From NCBI GenBank assembly GCA_963575645.1, contig OY754466.1:8410001-8474000 (forward strand): a stretch of 64,000 nt of DNA, in the 5' to 3' direction. The position numbers and the translations under genes were made by a program. How positions within the stretch are numbered: position 1 is the first letter of the stretch; each line of letters opens with the position of its first letter. Source of the stretch: Xanthostigma xanthostigma. Lineage: Eukaryota; Arthropoda; Insecta; Raphidioptera; Raphidiidae. Shown here piece by piece: positions 33,345 through 45,623 of the stretch. A model generated the notes under the pieces. The model was not told the origin of the DNA, ran no database searches, and saw only the letters and a list, made by a program, of their open reading frames with translations.

Positions 33345-34089
33345 TATTATAAAACAATTACATTTAAACGAAATAAAAATTCCTGATGCTGCGATATAAA
33401 CCTTTTAAAACAATATAAAAATAAAAGTCAAATAGCCTATTTCGATTCATAGTGTTCACGCGATATCGTTCGATGACGCATGCGCATTTTCGCTTTGAGA
33501 TGAACCCTGTCACGTGGTACAAACCCAGTAATCCCGTGCTTCACTTCTCAGTTTGCCACATCGCTCATTTATTCATTCCACCTGAGGCTGTATGTTGGCT
33601 GCACTGTTGTATATATGTATGTGTGTCTGGTTCCTTTATAGTACAGTTGGTACTGCTGTGCTGATGCTCTACTGTCACGCAGTCGGTGACGTATGCACAG
33701 CCTCCTCGCTTGCACCGTATGTCTGTCTCTATGTGTGTGTGTGTGTGTCATTATTGCGGTCGATAGTTTCTTTGGTTATTCACAGTTGGTACCTATTTAC
33801 GTACCGTTCAACCCCACCGCTTCGTTATAGATATTATATGTGTAATTATAAGTTTCTCTCTGTTGGCATTATTGTCTGTTTGATGCGCTCTTTTGTGTCC
33901 ATGATATAATTTAATATTTCAGTTGGTAGCACTGCTTATATACTGTCCTTTGTGCGACTGGTTATTATTGTATTAGCTGAAATTTTTTACATTTTTATTC
34001 AGTTGGTAGTTTTGATTTTACAGAGTGGAGACTACTCGTATTCGAGACTTGTAACATCTATGTTCACAATAAGGATTTTTTTTAACCTA
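33345..34089. other. Non-coding stretch with a GT microsatellite
   Basis: A (GT)n run lies at about 33734-33748. CAGTTGGTA recurs at about 33645, 33785, 33922 and 34001, which hints at a diverged array. No gene is recognised. Confidence 0.4.
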
Positions 34090-34102
34090 TATTTTTTGAA
34101 GA

Positions 34103-34700
34103 CATACCGAGCGGTGTAGCGTAGTGGTGAGACTCTCATTCGGGAGGTACCGGGTTCGATTCCCAGCGGGGGCAGGGTTGTGTATAAATTTTTGTGCTGA
34201 AAAGTTTAGCAGCTCATTTTCATTAATATATCGTTCGAACTTTTCTAAATTTAATTCGTTTTTATCGAGCGATGTAGCGTAATGGTGAGAGCGCTAGACT
34301 CGCATTTGGGAGGTGCCGGGTTCGATTCCCGGCGGGGGCAGATGTGACTGGGACTTTTTCCTGCTGCCTCTCGCCGAGAAACGGTAATTCCTGTATTCAA
34401 GCCATCTTGTTGAGGTTTTCCATGGGTTCCATCAATAATTCCAGATAAATATCGAGATGGTTCCTTATTCAACGCCATGGCCGATTACCTGTCAAATTCC
34501 TATACTCAAAACTTGCCTACCTTATCCTAATGTCCTAAAAATTCGTTCATTCGCTCATTGCTATTAATTATTTGATTTTGAAGTATAGAAAAATGTAGAA
34601 AATAACGGGAAGTGTGATAGATGGAAAATAGTAACGGTGCGAATGGCGTCTCTTATGACATAAAGTCGAGAAACGGACGTTAAACGCATTATTATTATTA
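34103..34700 (+). mobile_element. Dimeric tRNA-derived SINE with 13-bp target duplication
   Basis: TATTTTTTGAAGA flanks it at 34090-34102 and 34701-34713. It has two tRNA-like heads (about 34106-34175 and 34265-34342), each with an A box (GTAGCGTARTGGTGAGA) and a B box (CCGGGTTCGATTCCC). They are joined by an AT-rich linker and followed by a unique body ending in (ATT)n. Pol III promoters and an ATT tail are typical of SINEs mobilised by a LINE. Confidence 0.88.
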
Positions 34701-34713
34701 TATTTTTTGAAGA

Positions 34714-36409
34714 TTTTTTTAATTAACGTCATTTATTTATTTTTTTCTCTATAGGTGCACATATCTAAAAATCGATTTTGTACATTGCCTGCCATTCTTA
34801 TGAACCTTTGAATGACCTTTTTCGCTGTTTTGACTGTTTTATATTTCGCATCTGCTCTTTAACCTTTCATTTGTTTTGTTACACGATCGTCAGCTGTATT
34901 TTGTGTTCTTTCTGTTGGTATCTTATATACGCGCTGTTTTATTTATTATACAATACAATAGTCAGTTATTTTGTGTTTCGTTTGTTGGCAGCAATGTTAT
35001 TTTATTTATTCACTATCGTTACATACCTTCACCGCGTACGAACATATCCGTCTTTTGTTTTTCTTTTTCATTTGTTTGTGGAGAAGTTTATATGATGAAT
35101 GCTGTATAACAATGTGCTCTTCCTCTATTGTTTTTGTGCGTGTTTTGTTACAAAGCTTTGTGAAATTAAACCAATCAACTGAAGGCCCAAAGCTCTTTAA
35201 GTTTGTTAGAAATTGTGTACGATATCTATTTAGTTACTTTCTGAGCATTCAGTTTGTTCTACCAACCTCTTAAAGGCACTGTCCTCGACTACTCATAAAT
35301 GGCGATATTGTTTTCGCTATGTAAAAACTCGACTACCGAGTGTACCAAAATATATACTCAAAAACGTATTGCAAATCTACTAAAAAGTAAAAAATAAAAT
35401 CGTACAAACCTCCTTCAGAAAAGTCACCTAGTGACGGAAAATAATAACATTTTCAGGTCAATCCCAATTTAATTAACTACTAAAACTTGTTTCTACATAC
35501 CTCGATCAAAAGTACATACTTTCGGCATCAATTTTACGCATTGGTGAGATTACACACGCTGACGCGGGAAGTACGTTCGTTCGGGCGACAGTAAAAAAAA
35601 ATTACCTGTCAACTGTTGTTTAGATGTCGTTTCCATAGCAACCCTATTACCTACATTGTAGCTAATAATCACGAACAGCTGTCATTCGTGTTTTTACGTA
35701 TAACCTCAAAGCTGCTTGCTTGGAATTTATCTGTGTTTTTATGTTATTAGTAGATTAATTAATTAATGTATTTAATAAGCATACTTACGACCGAGTTATG
35801 AAGTAAAATAGTATACAACACACTGGCCGAAAGTTTGATTTTCTTGCATTACTCATGTGTCAAAAGCCACTAGAATATACAGACAATAGACGTCATAAGA
35901 GATTATAAAAACTCGCATGAGAGAGAAAATAAAGCTTAGTGGATGCTGGAGCTTTGAAATGTTTGGCTTACGAATTCCATAATTGTTAGCAGGATTTTTA
36001 AAAGAATCTTTTGAAACAAAAATACAAAAAAGTAGAAATATATTTTGTGTGCTTTTTTCAGACTATTTTAATAATATATTATTATCAAGCTTTGAACGTT
36101 CACAGAGCTTTTAAATTTGATAAGATAAATTTCTGTTTTTGTTAAACCCGCAGCGGCTGTCAAGTGTCAGGCGTCTTTAAATGATTTAAATATTTCAAAT
36201 CTAAAGCTTGAAAGCTTTTTAAAAAAGACAGAAATATGAAAATGATATCTTTTGTGTATAGGTTAAAAAATTATTTAACAGTGGCTGGAAATGTCCCTGA
36301 AGAGGAGAAAATAGAGTTATGCCTTTACAAAAAAAAATAATAAAATTCATTCCTGATGTATTATACTTTTATTACGGAGACAGAAAATCAATATATTTTG
36401 ATATTATTG
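34714..36409. other. Non-coding stretch
   Basis: AT-rich. No gene is recognised; the overlapping frames at 34778-35273 are low-complexity and not convincing. Confidence 0.45.
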
Positions 36410-36413
36410 TATA

Positions 36414-37172
36414 TGTTACGGTCTATACCCGAATTCGACCAATGACCGAAATAAATGCGCAAAACTAGTTTTGACTAACGAATATTGCCCAAACCCGAAA
36501 TTTTACATTTAAACGAGTTTTGAGTGTTATAAAATGAGCAAAACTAGTTTTGTGCATTTTCAGTTGAACAAAACTAGTTTTGTCCATTTCTGAACAGACA
36601 ATACTAGTTCTGCTTGTTTCATTCAATCAACGTCCGAACCCGAATGAAAGGAAGGTTATGTTCTTGTTTACCTATTGAATTGTTCTCCTGAATGTAGTTA
36701 TAATTAATATAATGGTGGGATATTCAGTGTAATAATTAAGTAAAAAAGCAAGGTGTATTCGAGTCTCAACTAGATCGGCTATTGGAGGCTTCTGAAACAT
36801 AATTTTATGACGAAACATAATTACCTTACTACACTAAGTGAGGTTAAGTAAGCTTTGTTAAAAGCTGATTTAAAACCTCTGTCTGCTAAACAATACAGAA
36901 GAATAAATCGCTTTAATATATTAAGTATCATTGATGTGGAAAAGTTAATTAAAAAACGCAAAGAAAATTCCGATGCCATACTAGTATTGTCCGTTCAGAA
37001 ATGGACAGAATTAGTTTTGACCAATTGAAAATGCGCAAAACTAGTTTTGCTCATTTTATCTCTCAATACCTGTTTAAATGTAAGATTTCGGGTTTGGGCA
37101 ATATTCGTTGGTCAAAACTAGTTTGGCGCATTTATTTCGATCATTGACCGAATTCGGGTATAGACCGTAACA
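36414..37172 (+). mobile_element. Ginger2-like DNA transposon remnant with long TIRs
   Basis: TATA at 36410-36413 and 37173-37176 flanks TGTTACGGTCTATACCCG...CGGGTATAGACCGTAACA. TGT...ACA ends and a 4-bp target duplication fit Ginger elements. The arms are about 190 bp and hold four perfect copies of the palindrome CAAAACTAGTTTTG (36460, 36539, 36569, 37036) and several variants. Between the arms a short frame (36852-37028) contains LSAKQYRRINRFNILSI and VEKLIKKRKE, resembling the N-terminal region of KRBA2/Ginger2-type transposases. The catalytic region is absent, so it is non-autonomous. Confidence 0.68.
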
Positions 37173-37417
37173 TATATAAATTCTAATGTTTTCTGCTACA
37201 GAATGTTCGGAACGATCTGTATCAATGCTTCTATGTTGATTTTAAAACCAAAGGGTACGAAGAATTTCAAAGTGATCTTACGCTTAAAACCTAAAAAAAT
37301 CGTATAAACGCCATGGTCAAAGAAACACAAGTCATTATTATTTTTTTCTGGTGCAAAAGTTTTGTATCTTTCAAAGAGCAAAACGTGTACTTTTTTACAT
37401 TTAATAAATTACAGATA

Positions 37418-37721
37418 TAGTACGCGCCACGAATCTAAAAGGCTCGGAATTTAGATGCGAATGCAGGCTTGCGCTTGTGCAGTCTGTTGAAAAACTCGCA
37501 ACTCAACAAAACTAACATAGCAATCACAACTTGACAATAGCGTACTCGACTGTACTTTAAAGCAGGAAAGCGACAAGTGACAAAGGCAACGAGCGATCAC
37601 GGCCAATCACCGACGAGCGCACGTTCCGTGCAGATAACTGGGAGGTGGTGGGAGTATCAACGGCGACAGCGACGCTGTTTGTGACTAACTTCCGAACCTT
37701 TTAGATCCGTGGCGCGTACTA
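37418..37721. mobile_element. Family M MITE (TA target), copy 1
   Basis: The ends TAGTACGCGCCACGAATCTA and AGATCCGTGGCGCGTACTA are flanked by TA at 37416-37417 and 37722-37723. The interior matches the stacked copy at 42424-43710. Confidence 0.75.
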
Positions 37722-37723
37722 TA

Positions 37724-38614
37724 CAATACGAATTAAAATCAATTTTTATTTTGTTTTTGAAATCACTTTCATTGAGCGACAATTCAATTTTATCTCAGTT
37801 GACAGTAAATATTTTTCTGTTTTCAATTTTTGTTCACATTGTGTTATTTTGTTTAAATAAAAATAAATAAAATATGTGGATTCAATTTCACGGTATATTT
37901 GTACCCGTCTCTTACACCATATTGTCGCTTTACTTCCACCATTTTTGTTCCGTTTATTCGACGTAACTGTTTGTATACAGTCCGTTTTTTTTCAATCAAA
38001 AATTTGACTTTACATGATAATTTTCTCCATTTGAAAAATATTGAATTCAAGTTATGGCAAACAGTAGGCTAACGAAGAAATCTGGTTGTCAAAAAAAAAA
38101 TCGAATGATAATTTTCTAATTTTCGGTATCTAGCCTATTTTTAATTATTTAGATTTTGCACCTCAATCAATGCCGTGGCAAAATAATCCGTCGCGGGCCA
38201 CCTGTGGCACGCGTGCTATAAGTTCGTCACCCCTACTCTATCTGCTTACATCAATACCTATAATAAATCGTTAATGGATTTTAAAGCATACTGTCGCTAA
38301 AGACGCGAGTATTCAATTATTTTGCGCGGTTCATTATCTTGCTTCTGTTTTTCTGAATAATTTACAGGTCACACAAAGCTTTGTGACAAAAAGCTGCTTT
38401 TAAGAGGAATCGGTGCTTGAAGTCGCAATGTTCTTAAATAAGAGTTTAAACAAAGAAATACAAAATACTCTTTGAAATCCAAAGCAATATTTAATAAGAA
38501 AACATGTTTTATGATGTCTTTAACCAGGCGTGTTTAACGTTTTCACGGATGCGTTTTTTTTTTTTTTTGTAACACCACACAATTCAGATTTATTTTCACT
38601 GTTTATTTAAGGGG
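37724..38614. other. Non-coding stretch with an hAT end
   Basis: About 38160-38235 (GTCGCGGGCCACCTGTGGCA ... CGTCACCCCTA) looks like one end of an hAT-type element; its partner was not found. No gene. Confidence 0.45.
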
Positions 38615-39091
38615 TTAAGGACGGTCTATTTTTTCTGTTAAGTAGCTTCCCCGCACACCCGGCGTCGGCCACTGTGAGTATATTGCTTTGACAAGTCGTG
38701 CATTGTTGATGTCAGGAATCATCAACGATATAGCTGCTTTGGATACTCTGAATAGGTGTGAAAGAGTGCGTAAGCTGCATCCAGTATTTATCATATACAG
38801 AAATATTTGTAATTTATTTTTTGCAGCTAGTGCGCTTCTCATAAATGTATCCGATTTTGTTATAGTTGGTCCAACCATAGCCAATAACTCATTAAATTTA
38901 TCTTCTGTCATTTGCATTAAGTTACAAAATTCAGTTGGATCCTCATTAATCAGTTCCTGGAAAAGTTTATCACTAGCTCCATACTGAAGTCTTCTGCTTA
39001 TCCATTTTATTTGCCATAACCTCTTAGGTTTTTCGATTTCAACTAACAATTCATGTTCGATTTCTGATGCGATAAATCTAATTTTGTCCAC
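38615..39091 (-). pseudogene. PIF/Harbinger transposase N-terminal fragment
   Basis: A 158-codon minus-strand frame includes FNELLAMVGPTITKSDTFMR, then KLQIFLYMINTGCSLRTLSH and LFRVSKAAISLMIPDI. This matches the region of HARBI1-type (PIF/Harbinger) transposases before the DDE nuclease core. After that the frame diverges (VKAIYSQWPTPGVRG) and stops, so all catalytic residues are missing. Known HARBI1-type proteins are about 350-400 residues. No TIRs were found around it. Confidence 0.75.
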
Positions 39092-39262
39092 TATCCTGCG
39101 ATTTTTCTTATTAATTTTTATCTAAATGTGTTTTAACAAATATCAAACAATTAATTATAAATATATAATTCTGTATTTTATTATAGCATAGGCTACGCAA
39201 AGTTAAAACTAGTCTACATTAGATGTCGTACGTTAATAAAAATGAATAACCGGTAACCTTAA

Positions 39263-39950
39263 GGAGCTTGATCCGTTACAGTCCCAATCAAAATTAAGTC
39301 GAATTCTAAATGGGAACTTTTATAGTTTATAAGTCGATGATACCAATAAATTATTGTCATAAAGGCATAAATAAATTTTTTTTTTAATATTAATTAATTA
39401 TTTCAGTACTTTATACTTAATGGACTAACTTTTGTATTTTTTGTACAAAGTTAGGTTAAAAAAAATACATTTATGTAAATATCTGTATTTTACTTATTTT
39501 TTGCAGTAAATAATTGAAAAAAGAAATTAGAAGTAATCAAAATTAAAATTAAATCATTAAAAAGTTTTCAGTTAAAATTGTTAAATCTGTCAAGAATAAA
39601 AGTCCATAATCGAAAAGTGCTAAGGTTTAATAATTTTTTTTATTGATTAAAAGTCTCCTAATTAAATTGGAAAAAATATTAAAATATGCGTAAGACATCG
39701 ATGCTTTACATAGATAGTTTTTGGAACTGCTGACATTATTTGGTTATTTGCAAAAAATTAAAATGAACAGTTTGCATGCTAGCTTGACATATTTTCCATA
39801 AGACTACATGTAAAAGTTTTTTTTAATTTTTAACTTTATAAATCTCCTAATGATTTTGGCTTTTTACAGAAAATTTTGTCATAAAAAAATCTATTAAAAA
39901 AACTTTATTTCAGATTTTTTTCATTATCTTCGTAAAACGGCTCAACCTCC
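39263..39950 (+). mobile_element. Element B (TTAA-target MITE), copy 3
   Basis: TTAA lies at 39259-39262 and 39951-39954, and the ends are GGAGCTTGATCCGTTA and ACGGCTCAACCTCC. It is uninterrupted, so it gives the empty site for element C. Confidence 0.85.
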
Positions 39951-39954
39951 TTAA

Positions 39955-40869
39955 AGAATTAAACGTTTACTTTTCAAGGGCAATTTCAACACTATTTTCA
40001 CTTGAAAAGATGATTAAAAACGTTCATTTTCAAAGGAATAAAAAAATACTCTTTACTTTTTCTGTATATTATGTCGTCAGTCTTGAGAAAAAAAATCCAG
40101 GTCAGATGCAGTTTATACAAGAGTATCATTTACTTTTCTCGCTTAATCGAACGAAGATGTTTAATTTTTAATCGTCATGACTTTCTTAGAAATGTATTCT
40201 GTTTTGTAGACGCGCCATTGAGAAGCTGTCAGTCAGCTTGTCTTTTGTTTTAAATAGTGAATGGGGTCTTTCTCTCTGTTTAGTTTATCCTCAAGAATTG
40301 GGGAAGGGGGGATGAAGTTGTTGCCCACAGCAATTTAAGCTTTGATGGCAAAGACATTCGAGATTTTATACTAAATATGTACGTATTTTAAAAGATATCG
40401 CGTATTTGAAAATTTCGATTTTTCAAGTACAGTGAAATCTTGATAACTCGCGCCTCGTTATTCAATACTGTGAAATGTAATGCGACAGAGACAATAGGCA
40501 CGATGACAGATTTTGAAATCCAGTTCTATGTAGGCTGTGTGCACGAAGCCTACTAGCGCCGCTAGTGGGTAATAGAGAATTACTGAACTCACTTTTTATG
40601 GAAATTACTGACGAAATCGTTTACGGAAGTGCATCATCGGAGTTGAGAGGGAGATATAAGTTAGTGAGTGCGACAAAGGCGGAGCATTAAGTTGAGAGGG
40701 AGATATAAGTTAGTGAATGCGACAAAGACGGAGCATTAATATTAATTTTTTTTAAAAGAAATATTTCGGAAATGTTACATATAAAATCAAATAAAAATTC
40801 TCTCAATGCTCAATTAGATACTGAAAATTTAAGTAATATATATAATATTATTTTGAAATAATTTGTTTT
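39955..40869. other. Non-coding stretch with short repeats
   Basis: It contains a pogo-like end (TACAGTGAAATCTTGATAAC at about 40429), a repeat shared with about 46280-46360 (GGCTGTGTGCACGAAGCCTA) and a tandem duplication of about 48 bp (GTTGAGAGGGAGATATAAGT...) at about 40640-40740 related to family D. No gene. Confidence 0.5.
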
Positions 40870-41139
40870 TAATAATTTTTCTTTCTTTATAGGTGCGCAA
40901 ATTATTTCCATGACTACATAATAAAACATTGTTTGTTATTATTTTTTCAATATTTATATTTTAAAAATATCTATCACGAATTGCATTCAGAGTAAATAGA
41001 AACTAATTATTAATTATTTTTTATATTTTTAGATCCGTTCTGAAGAAGATCCAAATCCGGATCGAAACGTTATTGTATTAATTTTATATTGTTTGTTAAT
41101 ATATTGTCTGAAAAATTGGTCGATAATTTTATTTATTGA
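40870..41139 (+). mobile_element. Family A, single-arm copy
   Basis: It holds the plus-oriented arm with a well-preserved hammerhead-like motif (41040-41077) and ends GGTCGATAATTTTATTTATT. No inverted partner arm is seen next to it. Confidence 0.7.
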
Positions 41140-41273
41140 TTAATACAACTATTTGACGTTTAAAATGAAAACAACTGTTTTTTTGTATCAAAAATACATT
41201 ACATCGAATTTTGCTGCATTTTGTAGGTTAGTTAATAAATCCTTTTAAATGTATTATAAATTACTAGAGTGAC

Positions 41274-41854
41274 CTGTGCGAATTATTCGCACTAAATAAG
41301 TATAATAATTATCACGTCTTTACAAAATTATTTTTTAAATATGATTGCAGGTACTCAATTCGTTTCTAATTTTGCACACTGCTTATAACGTTCCTCTTTT
41401 TGTTGTATTACAATATGAAGCTCAGATCGAAGAAATATTTTACTAAAATTGTCATATAGAGGCGCAAGTAGCAAAAGCGTTGAGCTAAGCCGTCAGATGG
41501 CATCATGCAGCATTGCTGTGACGTTGTTCAGCGTTGCTCGCTGTTTCAAAATTAAAGCCGTCAGATGGCAGTATGCAGTATTGTGTCTGTAGTATTACAA
41601 TATGAAGGTCAGATGACAGATCGAAGTGTTGACGTTGTTTCAAAATTAAAGCCGTCAGATGGCAGACGTTGTTCAGCGTTGCTGTATTTTAATTAATTTA
41701 CAAAAACAAAAGCAATAATAAATTTTTTAGTTGTCGATGTCAGTAGAGCAAGCAATTATTTGTAAAATGATATATAATTTATGTGGACAAATTGTGAGGT
41801 TTTTTCTAAAAAGGGAGGCAAACATCTTAAACCTTAGCGTATTAATATATATGA
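41274..41854 (-). mobile_element. Second Helitron-like family, copy 1
   Basis: On the minus strand the 3' end is GTGCGAATAATTCGCAC (hairpin), a short spacer and CTAG; the 5' end is TCATATATATTAATACGC. The boundaries agree with the point where it stops matching 59009-59603. Contains GCCGTCAGATGGCA repeats. No Rep/helicase. Confidence 0.65.
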
Positions 41855-42423
41855 TGCTAATAAATATATATAGGTACATATTTTGCCTATTAATGAATCA
41901 AAAATTATATTTTGTAGTAATGTGCTACAGAGTGAGGTTATATTGTGTTCGATAAACTTTGAGACGAACCGACTGCACATTATTGTTCGTTTATGAATTT
42001 AACATAGCAAATTCGAGGTAGTATTTACGCATTATTCTTAATAAATATATTTAAAATAATTATGGGGGAAGAAGTTTTACTTCAGTCGTGTGGTCTAAAG
42101 CCCTCTCACTTTTTTACATTCTGGTAATTCTATATGTGTGACGGTTTAGTGTTTCGATTTCTCGGGAATCTGTCGTTCACGCCCTAGTCACGTGACAGGA
42201 AAATAAATGGCGCATGTCTTCATTGATATCCGAAGACGAATGCGTTTCAGGTTGACTTGTAAATAATAAAACGCGCGGAGAAAAAACGATGAAATATCGC
42301 GACGCATAAATAACACGCAATCAGGTATTAACTGTCACTTGACAAACGACCACTTACAGATCATTTTATTCGCTTTCGTCAAAAAAAATGTACAGTGAAA
42401 CATTCACTGAGCGGTTCAATGTA
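41855..42423. other. Non-coding stretch
   Basis: Only a family D end fragment (about 42066-42080, AAGAAGTTTTACTTCA) is recognised. Confidence 0.45.
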
Positions 42424-42450
42424 TAATACTCGCCACGAATCTAAAGGCTC

Positions 42451-42903
42451 AATTAGGCTTTTGAAAAAAAAATAATTATCGATTTTTTTATTGTATTTTT
42501 AAACTTTATTATAAATAATATTGATAATCGATGCGAAAAACTTTCAAAAAACTTTTTTTAAATTAATTATAAGCAATTTGAAATTGATAAAATATTTAAA
42601 AAAATCACGTGACTGCAAACGCACTAAAATTGTTTTTGACAGTTGTGACGTCATAATGGTAAAATGTATATACGCAGTATACTATCAATGGCTTCTATAT
42701 GTGTATTGACTAAAACATTATGACGTCACATTATGTTCGGGAAATGTCGGCGCGTTCTCGGAACTGGGTACAAAAATTTATTTTTAATTTGATATAACTT
42801 TTGAATTATAACGAAAATGAAAAAAAAAAATAGTTTTGTTATAAAACTTATATACGATCTTTCCATTTATGACAAAAAAAAATTTCATTCAAAAGCCCAA
42901 TTA
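42451..42903. mobile_element. Family N MITE, copy 2
   Basis: The ends AATTAGGCTTTTGAAA and CATTCAAAAGCCCAATTA match copy 1 at 11728-12178. The small frame inside (42521-42709) is present in both copies only as sequence similarity and shows no domain. Confidence 0.7.
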
Positions 42904-43313
42904 CATTGAGCGAGTTTACAAGCTGCTTGTTGGCGAGTTTAGAAGCGGGCGAGTTGGCTAGTGAGATACGGATGATGACACACAAACTTCTCACTCGCTC
43001 ACTAGCCAACTAGCTAACGAACCACGTTTTGTGAATTTGTTGTTGTTTTTCTTTCATTTCCGTCGACATTTTGTAGACACTGAAACTACCAAGACGCATC
43101 TAGTTCACTAGCAACTATGATGACACACGGCTAGTTTATTAGCTAACAATCCCAAACGCCAGCGGGTAGCGAGTAAAGTTGACCGGCTTTTAACTTTACT
43201 CGCAGATAGTTTACAATCTGCTACTTGGCTAGTAAACTGATTACACTGAGCGTAGTTTACTAGCAACTAGCGAATTCGCCAACAAGCAGCTTGTAAACTC
43301 GCTCAATGTAATT
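42904..43313. mobile_element. Element O, MITE with about 37-bp TIRs
   Basis: ACATTGAGCGAGTTTACAAG followed by CTGCTTGTTGGCGA on the left mirrors TCGCCAACAAGCAGCTTGTA and AACTCGCTCAATGTAA on the right. The interior has many CTAGTTTACTAGCAA-type motifs. Confidence 0.7.
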
Positions 43314-44065
43314 GAGCCTTTAAATGCTCGGAAGTTAGATGCGAATGCGGGCTTGCGCTTGTACAGTCTGTTGAAAAAAACTACAAACTCAACAAAACTA
43401 AAGTAACAATAACAACTTGACAATAGTGTACTCGACTGTACTTTAAAGCAGGAAAGCAACAAGTGACAAAGGCAACGAACGATCACGGCCAATCACCGCC
43501 GAGCGGAACGTGCGCTTGTCGGTGATTGACCGTGATCGCTCGTTGCCTTTGTCACTTGTCGCTTTCCTGCTTTAAAGTACAGTCGAGTACGCTATTGTCA
43601 AGTTGTTATTGTTATATTAGTTTTGTTGAGTTGCGAGTTTGTAGTTTTTCAACATGCACGCTCGCATTCGCATCTAACTTCCGAGCTTTTTAGATTCGTG
43701 GCGCGTATTTTACTTACGTGTTTATCGATTTGATAAAGGGCATTTACAGCGATGCCAACCCTACGACAACACTGTGTATATGTACCTATTTAAAGTATCG
43801 TATCCGTTCTGTTACGTTGGCAAGCCTGACGTATTAGTGACACGCGGTGGGACGGTGTGGGACGAACGGCAGTCAACGGGCGGAAGGAAACTGTAAGTAG
43901 CAGAAGAAAAGCTGCTACAGATAAATGCGTCGGATAAAACTTGTGTATTGGGTAATCCCCGTAAATCGCTGCGCTGTCCGATTCCGTTGCTCGTCTCCCG
44001 TTGCAGTGATACCAACCTACTGTTTACCAGATGTCACTGGAAAAAAAACTGGTTATTGTTTAGAT

Positions 44066-44977
44066 CAGGAGTCGACAACCTGCAGCTCGCGAGCCGAATG
44101 CGGCTCTTTCAATGTAAAGTTGCTGCTCTCCAGTTCCATACGCAAAAAATAATTATTTTATTATATAAATCCTTAAAAATCGTCCAATCGATCCATGATT
44201 GAGTACCATGTCTATCTCTCAGCCATTTCCACTTGCGTCTCACCCGCACGGCCCCCGTCGCGACGTGTTTTCCTCGCATATATATACAGTATGTAAACAC
44301 GTAAGGTGCACATAGAGAAATTAACGTATGACTGGATCAGAGTGAGCCTTGAAATCTTGTTTTTCAAATTGATAAATAATATTCTTTTGCAAAATGAATA
44401 TGTATACTACCGAAGAAAATATTCAAATGATTACAACATAATCGGACTTTATTTATTAATGGGACATTAAATTCCCAAAAATACTTAAATATGGTGCGAG
44501 ATCAAATATCTCCGCCTATTCGTGTTGAAGCTAAAGACATTGGGTCACTGATTTACCAACGCGCATACGTCATACCAGTCAGACAGTTTTTGAATGAAAT
44601 GTTTCCAAACAGATGGAGTTGTTTTTATGTTTTATTTTTGTACAAAAAAATTAAAATAATGATTTATAAGAGCTTTTTATTATTAAAAAAGCTCTGTAAA
44701 ATAAAAATAAATCAAATTAAAATAGAAATCCTCAAGATTACCACGATAATTCAATAGAAATAACAATTAATGCAGTCATGGCTAACTCTGATCCAAGTAT
44801 TTTTTCCCAATGCTAATTTCCCTATGTGCACCTTACGCGTTTACATACTGCATGTTATACTTTTATAAGCAAGTACTATAATACTGAAACGAAAATGCTT
44901 AGTGGCTCTTTAAAAAGTGAGAAATTTTGTAAATTGTAACTTTTGGTTCTTCCGTCTCAAAAGGTTGCCGACCCCTG
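44066..44977. mobile_element. hAT-type element with nested TA-target MITE
   Basis: The ends CAGGAGTCGACAACCT and AGGTTGCCGACCCCTG are hAT-like inverted repeats, and CGGCTCTTT/GGCTCTTT follows inside each. The flanking 8-mers (GTTTAGAT, GTATATAC) are only partly alike. Inside is a second element (44287-44850). Confidence 0.68.
44287..44850. mobile_element. TA-target MITE nested in the hAT element
   Basis: CAGTATGTAAACACGTAAGG followed by TGCACATAG mirrors CTATGTGCACCTTACGCGTT and TACATACTG. A TA precedes it and CA follows. The frame at 44491-44757 has no recognised domain. Confidence 0.68.
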
Positions 44978-45228
44978 GTATATACGATTCCTCAACATGA
45001 CCCGACTACTATTTAGTCGGTAAATAAAATATTGGAAATAATGCACTTGCCGAAAAGTAGAGTAAAAAATTTGCCAATCATATGTCAAAGTTTTCGGGGT
45101 AACCATGAACAATGGACGTAATAAAGGGTTTTCCAACAAGAGGTGTTATTTTGATATTCAAAGGAAAATGCCATTTTTTGAGAAAAATGATCGGATGTTT
45201 ATTTCATTATAAAGAGGAAGGTATGCCG

Positions 45229-45622
45229 TTAATAATGGTAAATAACATCAGCCAAATGACCACCACGACCACGCCTACAGGACCATATCCTTTTCATGAA
45301 ATTTTCCATAACCAAATCGCAAATGTGCTGCCCTATGTCCTCGATAGCCTCACGAATTCCATCTTTGAGGTCTTGAATCGACGCTGGGCTGTTGGCGTAG
45401 ACCTTCTCTTTCACGTGGCCCCAAAGGAAGAAGTCGCAAGGTGTTAAATCACAGGATCTCGGTGGCCAATTGTGATCACCTCTTCGAGAGATAACACGGT
45501 CTGGAAACTTAACCCGTAAAAGATCAATATTTTCGTTACTTGTGTGGCACGTAGCGCCGTCTTGTTGAAAGTAAACGTTGTCCAGATCAATACCATCCAA
45601 TTTTGGCTATAAAAAATCATTA
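45229..45622 (-). pseudogene. mariner-type transposase, C-terminal DDE fragment
   Basis: It contains NVYFQQDGATCHT (second catalytic Asp) and WPPRSCDLTPCDFFLWGHVK (third Asp in CDL), with 36 residues between the two Asp, then a helical tail. A TAG stop lies just upstream of PKLDGIDLDN. It cannot be active, as the first catalytic residue is absent. Confidence 0.85.
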
Positions 45623-45623
45623 A

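Larger units (their letters stand above)
42424..43710. mobile_element. Family M foldback copy holding elements N and O
   Basis: The outer ends are CTCGCCACGAATCTAAA and TAGATTCGTGGCGCGTATTT. The M body at about 43320-43700 is almost a perfect palindrome: GACAAAGGCAACGAACGATC and its mirror GATCGCTCGTTGCCTTTGTC lie about 45 bp apart. The left edge is interrupted by family N (42451-42903) and element O. Confidence 0.72.

Noticed and set aside
34778..35273. Overlapping frames of 77-105 codons as a membrane protein gene
   Set aside because: Hydrophobic translation follows from T-rich DNA; there is no conserved motif, and three frames are open at once, which indicates low complexity.
41731..41955. 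Conserved small protein starting MSMSVEQAIICKMIYNLCG (also at 59480)
   Set aside because: The similarity extends across the whole Helitron-like repeat and is not limited to the frame; the frames end differently outside the repeat.
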